Assembly: GCA_026214975.1 (NCBI GenBank)
Contig: CM047808.1
Span: 62,274,583-62,338,582, forward strand
Direction: 5' to 3'
Source: Gentiana macrophylla
Lineage: Eukaryota; Streptophyta; Magnoliopsida; Gentianales; Gentianaceae
DNA length: 64,000 bases
Shown here: piece after piece, positions 32,161 to 43,254 of the stretch
Layout: each line of letters opens with the position of its first letter
Position numbering within the stretch: position 1 is the stretch's first letter
Notes under the pieces: generated by a model
The model's input: the letters and a program-made list of their open reading frames with translations, nothing else
Database searches by the model: none
Told to the model about the DNA's origin: nothing
Made by a program: the position numbers and the translations under genes

Positions 32161-34765
32161 GCTTACTTGGTTGAGTCACCTTCCTTATGGCATGGTAGAC
32201 TAGGACATGTTAATTACGATTCCTCAAGTAGATTAATAAGTCTAAAATACATCCCCAAATTCGAAATTGATAAAGAACATAAGTGTGAAACTTGTGTTGA
32301 AGCGAAATTAACAAGAGCGTCCTTTCAAAATGTTGAAAGAAATACGCAACCACTCAAACTAATACATAGCGACGTGTGTGATCTTAAAATTGTGCAATCG
32401 ATAGGCGGAAATAATTATTTTATTACCTTTATCGATGACTGCACTAAATATTGCTATGTACACTTGTTAAAAGGGAAATATGAAGCGATAGATAAATTTA
32501 TTCTATTCGTAAAAGAAGTTGAGAATCAACATGGAAAAAAGATCAAAATACTCCGAAGCGATAGAGGTGGTGAATATTTGGCACCACTAAGTGATTTTTG
32601 TGCCGAACATGGGATTATTCATGAAATAACCGCGCCATGGTCACCACAATCGAACGGAGTTGCTGAAAGGAAAAATCGAACATTGAAAGAAATGATGAAT
32701 TCAATGTTGTTGAGTTCAGGAGTATCACAAAACTTGTGGGGGGAAGCTATCCTTTCTAGCAATTATCTTTTAAATAAGATACCCCGAAAGAAACAAGAGA
32801 AAACTCCTTATGAACTGTGGAAAGGTAAACCACCTTCTTACAAATACTTGAAAGTGTGGGGGTGCCTTGCAAAGGTGCTCGTACCTACACCCAAAGTAGT
32901 AAAGATAGGATCAAAAACTGTTGATTGTATATTCATTGGATATGCACACAACAGTAGTGCTTATCGATTTCTTGTGTATAAGTCAGATAATCCTGAAATA
33001 CATAAAAATACGATAATGGAATCGAGAAATGCATCATTCTTTGAGAATGTATTTCCGGCTAAAACAAATGAACCTAGTTCATTAAAGCGTGTTCATGTTC
33101 AGGATCACCCTTCTGAACAAGTAAATGAAGAAGAGCCAACTGAGGTTGAGCCAAGAAGAAGCAAGAGGTCGAGGACTGAAAAATCTTTTGGTAAAGATTT
33201 TATCACTTATATGATAGAGACAGATCCTCAAAGCTTTAAAGAAGCGACAACTTCTTCTGAAGGTCCAATGTGGAAAGAAGCAATAAATAGTGAAATAGAC
33301 TCTATATTGCAAAATCATACTTGGGAGTTAGTTGATCTACCTCCAGGATGTAAGCCACTAGGATCAAAATGGATCTTTAAGAGGAAAATGAAACCTGATG
33401 GATCTATTGATAAATATAAGGCCAGACTAGTAATAAAAGGTTATAGTCAAAAAGAAGGTCTTGATTATTTTGACACATATTCTCCAAAGGATTTAGAATA
33501 ACTTCCATTAGGATGGTACTTGCTATAGCCGCTTTGCATAATTTAGAAGTACATCAAATGGATGTGAAAACCACTTTCTTAAATGGAGATTTAGAAGAAG
33601 AAATCTACATGGAACAACCTGAGGGTTTTTCTAGTCCATGACAAGATAAGAAAGTGTGTAAATTGGTTAAGTCATTATATGGATTAAAACAAACACCAAA
33701 ACAATGGCATCAAAAGTTTGATCATGTTATGCTTGAAAAAGGGTTCAAAACCAATGAATGTGATAAATGTATTTACATGAAAGAAACAAAAGATGGCTAT
33801 GTCATCTTATGTCTTTATGTGGATGACATGCTGATAGTTGGTAGTAATGATAAGATGATCAAATCAACCAAAGATATGTTAAACGCCATATTTGAAATGA
33901 AAGATATGGGTTTAGCAGAGATGATATTGGGAATTAGAATTACAAGAAATTCTAATGGTCTCATTTTGAGTCAATCTAATTATATTGATAAAATCTTGGA
34001 AAAATTCAATAAAGATGACTCAAATGAAGCTAGACTCCAATAGATCAAAGTCAACCTTTGTTCAAAAATAAAGGTGAGGGTGTATCTCAATTAGAGTACG
34101 CAAGGATCATTGGAAGTCTAATGTACTTAATGAGTTGTACTAGACCGGATATCGCTTACGCTGTTGGCAAGCTGAGTAGATATACTAGTAATCCGAGTCA
34201 TGAACATTGGAAAGCTATAGTGAGGTTATTGAGATACTTAAGATATACTCGTAAGTATGGCCTTCACTATACAAGAGAACCAATTGTTATAGAAGGATAT
34301 ACTGATGCAAATTGGATTTCAGATTCAAAGGATTCAAAATCCACAAGTGGCTTTGTATTCACGTTAGGCGGTGGAGCCGTGTCTTGGAAGTCTTCCAAAC
34401 AAACCGTGATAACCAGATCCACAATGGAATCTGAGTTTGTGGCATTGGATAAATGTGGGGAAGAGGCAGAATGGTTGCATCAATTCCTAGAGGATATTCC
34501 TCAATGGCCGAAGCCAGTGCCAGGAATATGTATTCACTGTGACAGCCAATCAGGGATTGGAAGAGCACATAATATAATGTATAATAGTAAGTCTAGGCAC
34601 ATACGCCGAAGACATAATTCCATTAGACAACTACTCTCAACTGGTACGATTACCTTAGACTATGTTAAGTCAAAGGATAATTTTGCGGATCCGCTAACCA
34701 AAGGGTTAAATAGAGAGCTAGTTGCTAAATCATCAAGAGGAATGGGACTAAAGCCCATGGAATAA
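32161..34765 (+). pseudogene. Copia integrase, reverse transcriptase, RNase H (29426 element)
   Basis: The integrase opens with the HHCC zinc region (WHGRLGHVNYDS; HKCETCVEAK), then the catalytic core: IHSDVCDL, ILRSDRGGEYLAPL and WSPQSNGVAERKNRTLKE give the D-D-E residues. RT begins about 33270 (MWKEAINSEIDSILQNHTWE; KARLVIKGYSQKEGLDYF). A frameshift near 33490 and a TGA near 33640 break it. LVKSLYGLKQTPKQWHQKFD and the intact YVDDMLIVG (33816-33827) follow, with another break near 34040. RNase H (34058-34765) shows [49 protein letters not shown] and [11 protein letters not shown]. Two frame breaks and two stops are enough to inactivate it. Confidence 0.92.
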
Positions 34766-35332
34766 AACTTTTGCGAAGGAAAACCCAACCTTGTAGATTG
34801 GAGATCCCAAGATCTTGGTTCAATGGGAAAACCTAATTGCCGAAGTAAAGTCACTGTGGGGGTAACCCTCAAGCTCATTCCTAAGATGAAGAAACAGTGA
34901 GATTGAACGAGGATAAGCTCACAGAAGAGCTTTTAATGATTTGTGTAAGAAGAATATTTTGAGAAAATTCTGAATTATAGAATCACCTATGTAAGAGAGA
35001 AGATGGGCCGCTTCAAAGGGAATTGTGAGGGCGCAATTCTTAGAAACTCTTACTGAACCAGGCAGATGTCCACGGCCAAAATGGACATAACCGCAAGAAC
35101 CTATGTTGATAGGTAGATGCAGTGTGGTTGATATATCATCATTTACATCAACGGAAGAATAGTTCAAGGACATCGCGTCTACTAGTCAGCCAGTAAAGTA
35201 AACATATTTAATCAAGGGAAGGTTCAAAGGGTCACACCTACCTATCCTATGCATTGATCTACCGCCGAACTCTCAATTTCATTCTTAGAGCCTTTGCTAG
35301 GGTTTAAACACTATTCCATTCATGTGGGGGAT
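34766..35332. other. 3' untranslated region of the Copia element
   Basis: Between the RNase H stop and the 3' LTR. No open frame; it ends in the polypurine tract GTGGGGGAT. Confidence 0.6.
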
Positions 35333-36263
35333 TGTTGGAATATTGATGGTTAAAATGGATGTGTTAAATGATATGTCATATTGGGCCTATTGGGCCTAAG
35401 TGGTGAATGGAAAGTGTTAGTAATAAAGGGAAAATTGGGGAAACCAATTTCTCCCACATTGGAAGGAAGGAAGGAAGGAAGGAAAAGAGCCAATATATAT
35501 ATGATGTTGTATTAGTGTAGTGTTAAGAATTTACCAACTTTATACACCGTTCTCTACGCGGGCGCATGGGGGGTGCAAATCCATCCGGATTTCGGCTTGA
35601 ACTTGTGTGCGAGCGCGCATCCTGCGGACACGAATGCAACTCGATTCAAAGGCTCCCAGTGAAGGTTCGGTTTTGCAACCTGAACTTTTATTTTTCGAAC
35701 TGAATGCTGAAAATTCCGAGTGATACTGTGCATATCGACATCGACATCGTGCATATATCGTGACCTTCCAACCGACAACACTTATGGCATATCGCGACAT
35801 CGCGTACTGTTCCAATTCTAAGCTTTAATGACATTCATTTCGAAATAATGAAGTTGAGGCTGCTCCACTTCATATTCCATCAGTTCCTAGCTCTCCTCTA
35901 CAGAATAAAGCCTATATAAACAGACTCTTTTTGTTCAGTTAAAAAAAAGGCTGAACACACCAGCAATCTGCTTCTTCTTACTTCTTTTCTATATGAAATT
36001 GAGAGTTCAAACTACAAGGTTCTTAAGCAATTGAAGGCGTTGTGCTTCCTGTCATTGCTATCCGTTCTATCCTGGGAGATTAACGTCCTGCTGAAGCTCA
36101 CGGCACACGAAGGTGAGGGGACGAATTAGTCTTAAGGAAACTGTGTGCAACACAGGGCTCGGATCATATATCCTTTTCTATTTTCTTTGCAAGTGTAATT
36201 CGAATTTGTTGTTATTCGTTTCTTTGTAATTTTTATTTCGTTTATGAACAAGATTGTCCAACA
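35333..36263 (+). repeat. 3' LTR of Copia 29426-36263
   Basis: 931 bp, about 90 bp longer than the 5' LTR. The extra length is mainly a 75-bp insertion at 35732-35806, two more GGAA units, and about 8 bp near 35990. Confidence 0.9.
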
Positions 36264-36268
36264 ACTTA

Positions 36269-36439
36269 TTTACAGTAAAATTTGCAGATTTTTATTTTGA
36301 TGAGACTGTTTTCTCGAGAATAAAGGGATGTGGACCTGAAAAAAAACTATTACAGAAAGAAATCTCTTAGAAAACATCATTAAATTTTCTTGATCCTCAT
36401 ACAAGTGCATGTGAACTTGAAGTTCAAAGAATAATTCAT
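36269..36439 (+). pseudogene. Copia host element, right part (resumes after nested insertion)
   Basis: This reading joins on to the integrase C-terminus at 29425: LTGDL then FTVKFADFYFDETVF and LDPHTSACELEVQRIIH. It proves that the 29426-36263 element landed inside an older Copia. It ends abruptly at 36439 where another LTR starts. Confidence 0.8.
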
Positions 36440-36718
36440 TGTTATGTATATTATGTGGATGCCCATCTTTTGGACACTTGGTATGACATGCAAAATGATA
36501 CACACACATGATATGATTCATCATAGCCAACATGTGGCTTATACTTACCAAGACAAATGTAAATCATTATAGGGGGACACTTGTTTCACAAAAATGACTC
36601 ACCATTGTACTTTGTGGCTATTAAAGTCATGCTTTCATATGAGAAAAGTAAACACAAGAATATTTCTAAGTTTGCTAGTCTAGTTTATTGTTCTACTATC
36701 ATATCATTTTATTCAACA
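36440..36718 (+). repeat. 5' LTR of Copia 36440-41733
   Basis: 279 bp, TGTTATGTATATTATGTGG to TTTATTCAACA, followed by the primer binding site. Confidence 0.85.
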
Positions 36719-37494
36719 CGTTATCAGCACGACTCTACCAATTGAGTTTTATAGATAAAATTCATCCAATCAATCATGGGAGCGCACCAACGTCATATAA
36801 CGGTTGAAGTATTTGAAGGATTTGCTCAACCATGACATGGATTTATGGAATCGATGTCGACAATATCACATGCTACGATTGAGGTAAAGTATTGAGGTAA
36901 AATTCATTTATTTCAGTTAAAATGATTATAAATGATATAATTTTTATCAAATGATTTAGCACGTGAAGTATGAGATACTTGAAATCTATATCTACTATAT
37001 TATTTATTTTGACTTTTATAATATATAATATATATGTTCGAAATATGTTTGAATCATTGAAAATGAGAATAGAAGTTCGTTACCAGAAGAGAACGTGACT
37101 AAATGAAATATTTGAGATTAAACAAGTCAGTTTCCAGAAGAGAACGAGGCAAAATGAAATACTTGAGATATGTTAGATCGTACAATTCTGTTTCTAGAAA
37201 TGAATATGACTGGATCTAATTATATCAGTTACTGTGGTTAAAAATTGTGATTTTAAGGTATTAATGATAAATCCCACCGGAATTGGGTTGATGACACGAG
37301 AATGAAAGAACGTTGATACAACCCGGTATACTGTAAAATGTTCTTTGAATAAAGGGCGTAAGCCAAAAAGATGATATATCACGAAGGATATGTAAAAGGC
37401 TCGTTTTTGAAATAAATAAATTTCTCTAGAAACGAGACAATGATGAAGCTGAGTACTAGAGGAATAATGAAAATATGTATTATTGATGTGACAT
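36719..37494 (+). other. Copia leader and gag debris
   Basis: AT-rich sequence with no sustained frame. GTTCGTTACCAGAAGAGAACG and a second CAGTTTCCAGAAGAGAACGA form a short imperfect repeat. Presumably it is the leader and decayed gag of the surrounding Copia. Confidence 0.4.
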
Positions 37495-38532
37495 CACTAC
37501 TACAAAATAGGATATATGTCACACTTAAGATAAGATAACAATCACAGTTTCAATAAAACCGAGACAACGAAAATATATATGTCACACTTATTGAAAAACT
37601 GAGATAAGTTACATTAATCAATCTCATTTTTAAAGTGTGACTTAATTATATGATTTTTCTGTCACGGTTATTGGAAAACCGAGATAAATTATTTCAATGA
37701 ATCTCATTTTTAAACTGTGATTGAATTGATATGATATTTCTGTCATGGTTTCTAAAAAGCGAGATAAATTATATCAATCAATCTCACAAACAGTGACATA
37801 ATTGATATGATATTTTTGTCATAGTTATTCAAAAAACTAGATAAATTATACAGATCAATCACACTTTTAATCTGTGACTAAATTGGTCTGATATTTTTAT
37901 CACGGTTATTGAAAAAGTGAGATAAATTATATCAATTAATCTAATTTTTATACTGTGACTGAATTCATGATATTTTTATCACAACTATAGAAAAAGTGAG
38001 ACTAATTATATCCACTAACAAGAAAAGAGACATAGATCACACTTATCTAAAGATAAGGATCACACTTTTAAAAAACCGAGACAAGTAAAATGTATATTTA
38101 TCACACTTAATTTTTTTATCACAGTTATTAGGTGTGAAAAAAAATTATCACACTTTTTTAGGTGTGATTGAAATAATAATAGATCTCGGCTTTTAAGTGT
38201 GACAACTACTACTAAAATAGATCACAATTTTTTAATGTGTTGAAATTATAATCGATCTCGGTTTTTAAGTGTGATAAAACTATAATAGATCACGATTTTT
38301 AAGTGTGATAACAACTAAAATAAATCACAGTTTTTAAATGTGTTGAATTATAATAGATCTCAGTTTTTAAGTATGATAACAACTAAAATAGATCACAGTT
38401 TTTATTATCACGGTTTTTAAGAAAACTGAGACAAGAACATCAATCAATCACGGTTTTTAACTGTGATTAAAATAATATGATACTTTATAATGATATTTAA
38501 GATTAGTATGGCCGAAAATGATAATAAAGTAG

Positions 38533-38601
38533 GCATCGGCCCAGCGGTAATTAGTGTGGTTCCTTAATCCAGAGTATCCGGATTCGAGTCCCAGTGGCAA
38601 C
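38533..38601 (+). repeat. tRNA-like segment in CACTA (copy 1)
   Basis: GGCCCAGCGGTAATTAGTG resembles a pol III A box and GGATTCGAGTCCCAG a B box / T-arm. It sits in a duplicated block of about 190 bp. The acceptor stem is poor, so a working tRNA gene is unlikely. Confidence 0.5.
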
Positions 38602-39136
38602 AAAAAATATGTGTGCATTTATTTTGTTTTCGAAAAAAAAGAATGATCACACCTTTTTAGGTGTGATTGAAATTATAATATATCTCTGTTTTTAAGTGTG
38701 AACTACTAAAATAAATCATAGTTTTTAAATATGTTGAAATTATAATCGATCACACTTTTTTAGGTGTGATTGAAATTATAATATATCTCGGTTTTTAAGT
38801 GTGATAACAACTACTAAAATAGATCACAGTTTTTAAATGTGTAGAAATTTTAATAGATCTCGGTTTTTAAGAGTGATAACAACTATAACAGATCACGGTT
38901 TTTAAGTGTGATAACAACTAAAATAGATCACAGTTTTTAAATGTGTTGAAATTTTAGTAGATCTCGGTTTTTAAGTGTGATAACAACTAAAATATATCAT
39001 AATTTTTATTATCACGGTTTCTAGAAAAAATGAGACAAAAACATCAATCAATCACAGTTTTTGACTGTGATTAAAATAATATGGTATTTTATTATGAGAT
39101 CTTAGTTAAGTGTGGTCGAAAATTAGAAGAAAGAAT

Positions 39137-39205
39137 GCATCGGCCTAACGGTAAATAGTGTGGCTCGTTAATCCAGAGTATCCGGGTTCGAGTCCCGTCA
39201 AAGAC
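39137..39205 (+). repeat. tRNA-like segment in CACTA (copy 2)
   Basis: A second copy about 600 bp from the first, with a better B box (GGGTTCGAGTCCCG) and GTGTGGCTCGTTAATCC, which recalls a tRNA anticodon arm. It may be a captured SINE head or tRNA relic copied by internal duplication. Confidence 0.5.
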
Positions 39206-40070
39206 AAAAATATATGTGTGCTTATATATTATTTTTGAAAAAAACACTTTTATTGGTGTGATTTAAATTATAATAGATCACAGTTTTTAAGTGTGATAAC
39301 AACTAAAATAGATCACAGTTTTTAAATGTGTTTTAATTGTAATAGATCTCGGTTTTTAAGTGTGATAAAACCTATAATAGATCACGGTTTTTAAGTATGA
39401 TAAAACTATAATAGATCACAGTTTTTGAATGTGATTAAGTTATAATAGATTACGGTTTTTAAGTGTGATACCAACTATAATAGATCACGGTTTCTAAGTG
39501 TGATAATTATTATAATAGGTCACAGTTTGTAACTGTGATTGGATTAAAGTACTTTATGTTACACCTCAATATACCACACTATGGAAGCCGTGACTAATTT
39601 GAATATATCACACTTAAAAACCGTGATCTTTATGTTTTTTTGTAGTAGTGCATGAAAGTCGTCAGTTCCGTATCGGTCATATGGTAAAATACCTGGTGAA
39701 ACTCGATAAAGCTTCACAAAAGACACCAATCATGAAATAAATTATGATGTTACGATCATACTAAAGATGACACGGAAAGAACGAGCTTTGTTCATCATAA
39801 ATTATCTTCCATGTCTCAAACAAAATTATTCAGTTATAATGATATCCCATGAATTGATATCAAAAGGAGACAATGCATCAAAAAGATATTAATCTCCAGA
39901 AAAATAATATACTTCTCCCCGGTTGAGTAAATATCTCGTAATGTTTGTTGATACTCATATAAGAGGATATCACATTTAAATATTGAATCCCACAAAGGGT
40001 TATTTCAAACTTAGTAGAATGAATTGTGATGAAAAAATTTTCCGAATCAGGGGAGGAAGTAAACCTAAAA

Positions 40071-41400
40071 TTTATAGATCTCGTGGAAAAACAATACATG
40101 AACTTGAAGTTCATGGAAGAATAATGTGTGAAAGATAGCTAATCAATTACCGGATGCATTTAATGACTCTAGTAGAGTCATTAAATCTTATATAGAAGCA
40201 GCGAATGCTCCAACACGTGTTTAAGTCCCAGAAGGACTTGAAAAGAATAATCTAGCAAATGAATCGAAACTAAGCCAGAAGCGTGGTAGACCGATTTGTG
40301 GGAAAGATAAAAAAACTCGAAAGAAGAGAGGCGAAAAAGATCAAAGTGATCAAGTCGATGATTCTAAAATTAATGATGAGATCCAAGATAAAATTACAAA
40401 TCCCGAAAACGGGATAAATTTTTGGATCTAAGAAAGTATGGATCTAATATGAACTCCGGAAGAGTTACCAAGAAAATGGAGTATGTGTATTTGACTCGTA
40501 TTATAAAGACCCATTACATGCACAAGAAAGATATCTTTTGGTCCTGACAACCAATGATTGTACTCTTTTTTTCTTTAACCAAGTTTTTCCCGCTGGGTTT
40601 TCTTAGTTAAAGGTTTTTAACGAGGCAACCAGTGCAATAAGAACGCATATGTCATGAATATTTTTCCCTTTACTGGATTTTTTCCCACTGGGTTTTTCAA
40701 GCAAAGGTTTTTCATACATGCTATATATGTTATGTAGCCCAGATCAAACTAGTTCAAGTCGGGGACTTGTGTTGGTTACGTATAAGCATGATATTTATAT
40801 GGCCCCCATTGAAGTAAGGTTTTTGGTACGTACCATCTGTGTTATGCAAATTAGATTAGAAAAAAAGAAAGTCGGGAACTTGTTGGTTACACAGATGATG
40901 GATATTTTTGGCCTTACAAAACAGGGTCTCAAATCAAGGTAAATTCATTTACAAGTGGCGGTACATCAAACTTCATGGTGCTTGACTATATACAATTTTT
41001 TGTCACCGCGCCTTCAAACAACATTGATATGACACCAATTTTTGAAGAAATTGGAGAATGCATTTGATTATTATCATTGACATATTATTATATCCGAGGA
41101 ATTTCTGTTTATTTTTCGAGAAAGAGAAGCCGGTTGTATTATCCGAGGACAATGCAACATGTATAGTTTAGTTAAATGGAAGCTACATCTATGGCAATCG
41201 GACAAACCATATGTCATCAAGATTCTTTGTCATATATGATCATCAGAAGATAATGTGACATTATTGTTCGAGAAACATATCAAACAACAATTCAACAGAT
41301 TCGTCATTAAAGCACCACATGCCGCTAAGTTAGAGAGAATGATCTAGAAGACCGGAATGCGCCGACTTAAAGACCTGAGTAGATGCTCAAATCAGGGTGA
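40071..41400 (+). pseudogene. Copia linker and RNase H remnants (36440 element)
   Basis: The linker reads NQLPDAFNDSSRVIKSYIEA, NAPTRV, then RGRPICGKDKKTRKKRGEKD, after a frameshift from ELEVHGRIMCE. Reverse transcriptase is essentially missing: by 40870 the reading is already RNase H (LVTQMMDIFGLTKQ, originally a GYTDAGY-type block). LSEDNATCIV near 41140 and ADLKT near 41370 are the later RNase H blocks. Repeated phrases around 40560-40710 (CCCGCTGGGTTTTC and CCCACTGGGTTTTTC) lie between the two. There are many stops. Confidence 0.65.
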
Positions 41401-41463
41401 GTAATACACAGATGAACGTTTTAATGAGGCAGATTCATTGTGTAATAAAAATCCAAGGCGGAG

Positions 41464-41733
41464 TGTTATGTATATTATATGGATGCCCATCTTTTGGAAA
41501 CTTAGTATCACATGCAAGATGACACACACACATGGATGATTCATCATAGCCAACATATGGCTTATACTTACCAAGACAAATGTAAATCATATAGGGTGAC
41601 ACTTGTTTCACAAAGATGACTCACCATTGTACTTTGTGGCTATAAAAGTCATGAAAGTAAACACAAGAATAAATATATTTCTAAGTTTTCTAGTCTAGTT
41701 TATTGTTCTATTATTGCATCATTTTATTCAACA
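41464..41733 (+). repeat. 3' LTR of Copia 36440-41733
   Basis: 270 bp, TGTTATGTATATTATATGG to TTTATTCAACA, preceded by a purine tract. Confidence 0.85.
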
Positions 41734-42179
41734 GTTGATATTTTATGACAAATTGTCATGATATCGATATTGGAATATTTTGGAAATAGTTATGAATATC
41801 ACATTTTAATTATTTTTATGTCTTGAATGTAATTTATAATTTTTTTCAGTTATATATATTGATCCACCGGTTGAACCAATGACCCACCGATAGCACCGAT
41901 GACCCAATGACCCAAAGTATGTTCCATATGAATGTCCGGTTCGGATTTGATAACTATGTGCACAATCATACGAAGTGTCGAAGTTTAAGTCCGTCATCAT
42001 TTTGGTTGAAAAGGTTAATTAAAAATCATCATATAGATTATGCTCATCATATGTATTAGAACATCTTTCATATATTACAATATGAAGTTGATAGTTAAAA
42101 TTAAGTTGATTGGAAGTTTAAAATTAAGTTGAGGGAAGTTGATAGTTAATATTGTAAACATACTCACAATATTCCTAGG
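41734..42179. other. Intron sequence without recognised features
   Basis: AT-rich with short tandem phrases: CCGATAGCACCGATGACCCAATGACC near 41888, and AAATTAAGTTGA repeated near 42090-42150. No gene or transposon boundary seen. Confidence 0.4.
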
Positions 42180-42621
42180 TAGGCCTGTAAACGAGCCGAA
42201 CCCTACCGAACCCTGGCAGGGTTCGGCTAGGCTCGGTATGTTCGAACCTTAGGTTCGGCTCGGCTCGAAATGGCCGAGCCTTATATTTTCATTATTCGGC
42301 TCGGGTTCGGTCCGGTATTTGGGGAAAAAGCTCACTGGTTCGGCTCGAACATGTCGAACCGTTCGAACATGTTCGGCTCGAAGCCGGGTTTTAAAATAAA
42401 TCGAAACAAGTTCGGCTCGGTTTTAAAAAACATGTTCGGCTCGAATCAGTATATGAATTTATGATATCCGAGCCGAACATGTTGAACATGTTCGCTCGAC
42501 CACCGAATATCTAATTTGTAAGGTTCGCTCAAAGTTGAACCCACGAACCGAGCCCCGATCGAGCTTTTTCGAGCCGAATACTCCGGATCGAATCGAATAC
42601 TTAGGTTCATTTACAGTCCTA
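42180..42621. mobile_element. 442-bp MITE with TAGGCCTGTAAA ends (hAT-like)
   Basis: The inverted ends are TAGGCCTGTAAACGAGCC and, on the other strand, TAGGACTGTAAATGAACC. The flanks TATTCCTAGG (42170-42179) and TAATCCTAGG (42622-42631) are a target duplication with one mismatch. The interior is dense in GTTCGGCTCG and its inverse, giving many possible hairpins. Non-coding. Confidence 0.8.
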
Positions 42622-42631
42622 TAATCCTAGG

Positions 42632-43026
42632 TCAATATTGGACAAAAAGATTATATAAGGACACTATAAGGCCAACACTTCAACACTACCCCCAAAGTAC
42701 AAACTTATAATAAGGTTGAATCAACATGACACACAAAGACATATAAAGACATTATAGACAAATAACGATATCCAACACTGAAAACAATATAAAGGAATGT
42801 CAATGCTAACAGAGGTTGATCTCATTACTCCTGCGGCTATGATACCATTCAAATTATCATTTCTCTCAAAATCTTAAACTTATCGGAATCTTAAATACTT
42901 CAACAAATATTAATATAGTTAGAAAAACCAAGTGTTGAGTCACACTCTCTTCTTATAGGCTCACACTTCCAAAAAAAAAAAAACAAGTCAAGTATTGGGC
43001 CCCTCTCCCTTCTTATAGGCCCGCAC
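42632..43026. other. Intron sequence without recognised features
   Basis: AT-rich. Contains an imperfect direct repeat, CTCTTCTTATAGGCTCACACTT near 42947 and CCCTTCTTATAGGCCCGCACTT near 43008, around a poly(A) run. Confidence 0.4.
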
Positions 43027-43110
43027 TTGAGGGGCGTGATATAAGGAAATATAGTAGCAGTTTTACTAACAACAATTGGTTTTATAACAATGGTAAGAAC
43101 TTGATCCTAA
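43027..43110 (+). repeat. TRIM-family LTR remnant
   Basis: GGAAATATAGTAGC to AACAATTGGTTTTATAACAA and ACTTGATCCTAAC parallel the second half of the TRIM LTR at 11335-11438. The 5' third is unrecognisable. It lies about 150 bp inside the intron from exon 1. Confidence 0.65.
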
Positions 43111-43254
43111 CGAGATTCAATCTTTTCAAAATAACATGAATGAATGGAAAAAAAAAAAAAAAAAACAGACAAAAGTCAAAATAAACCCTTAGAAATAGAT
43201 CATTTCAAATGAAGTATTAGACTATTAAATAGAATATATTTTGTAAATACTTAC

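Larger units (their letters stand above)
29426..36263 (+). mobile_element. Near-complete Ty1/Copia element (Tork/TAR-like)
   Basis: Direct LTRs 29426-30264 and 35333-36263 begin TGTTGGAATATTGATGG and end GATTGTCCAACA. A polypurine tract CATGTGGGGGAT abuts the 3' LTR. The domain order gag, protease, integrase, RT, RNase H is complete. The flanks ATTTA (29421-29425) and ACTTA (36264-36268) are a 5-bp target duplication with one change. The LTRs are very similar apart from small indels, so the insertion is comparatively young, but stops and frameshifts already break gag-pol. Confidence 0.93.
37495..39650. mobile_element. Non-autonomous CACTA transposon
   Basis: 2,156 bp bounded by the inverted repeat CACTACTACAAAA and flanked by a 3-bp duplication CAT (37492-37494 and 39651-39653), the CACTA/CMC signature. 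It has no transposase frame. Almost all of it is built from repeats of an imperfect palindrome, ATCAC(G/A)GTTTTTAAGTGTGAT, spaced about 50-70 bp, which look like subterminal transposase-binding repeats spread over the whole element. It also carries two tRNA-like segments. Confidence 0.9.
36440..41733 (+). mobile_element. Degenerate Ty1/Copia element (TAR-like) carrying a CACTA insertion
   Basis: LTRs 36440-36718 and 41464-41733 share TGTTATGTATATTAT, GTGACACTTGTTTCACAA-like phrases and end TTTTATTCAACA. After the 5' LTR comes CGTTATCAGCACGACTCT, the primer-site sequence seen in TAR-type Copia elements. The interior has lost most of gag, protease and integrase. Linker, RNase H relics and a purine tract (CCAAGGCGGAG) remain before the 3' LTR. 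Flanking 5-mers (TTCAT and GTTGA) do not match. Confidence 0.8.
10511..43254 (-). other. Giant P450 intron (32,744 bp) filled with transposons
   Basis: The boundaries come from the donor TTT|GTAAGT at 43255/43254 and the acceptor ACAG|GATATG at 10511/10510, both canonical and keeping the frame. The intron holds at least ten transposon insertions on both strands, several nested. CYP71-clan genes normally have one intron at this site of a few hundred bases to a few kilobases. The assignment rests on frame, motif continuity, correct order and the total length of 505 aa; transcript data would settle it. Confidence 0.85.

Noticed and set aside
38533..39205. Two functional tRNA genes
   Set aside because: A and B boxes are recognisable but the acceptor stems do not pair well, and both lie in a duplicated block of a CACTA element. 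Kept only as tRNA-like segments.
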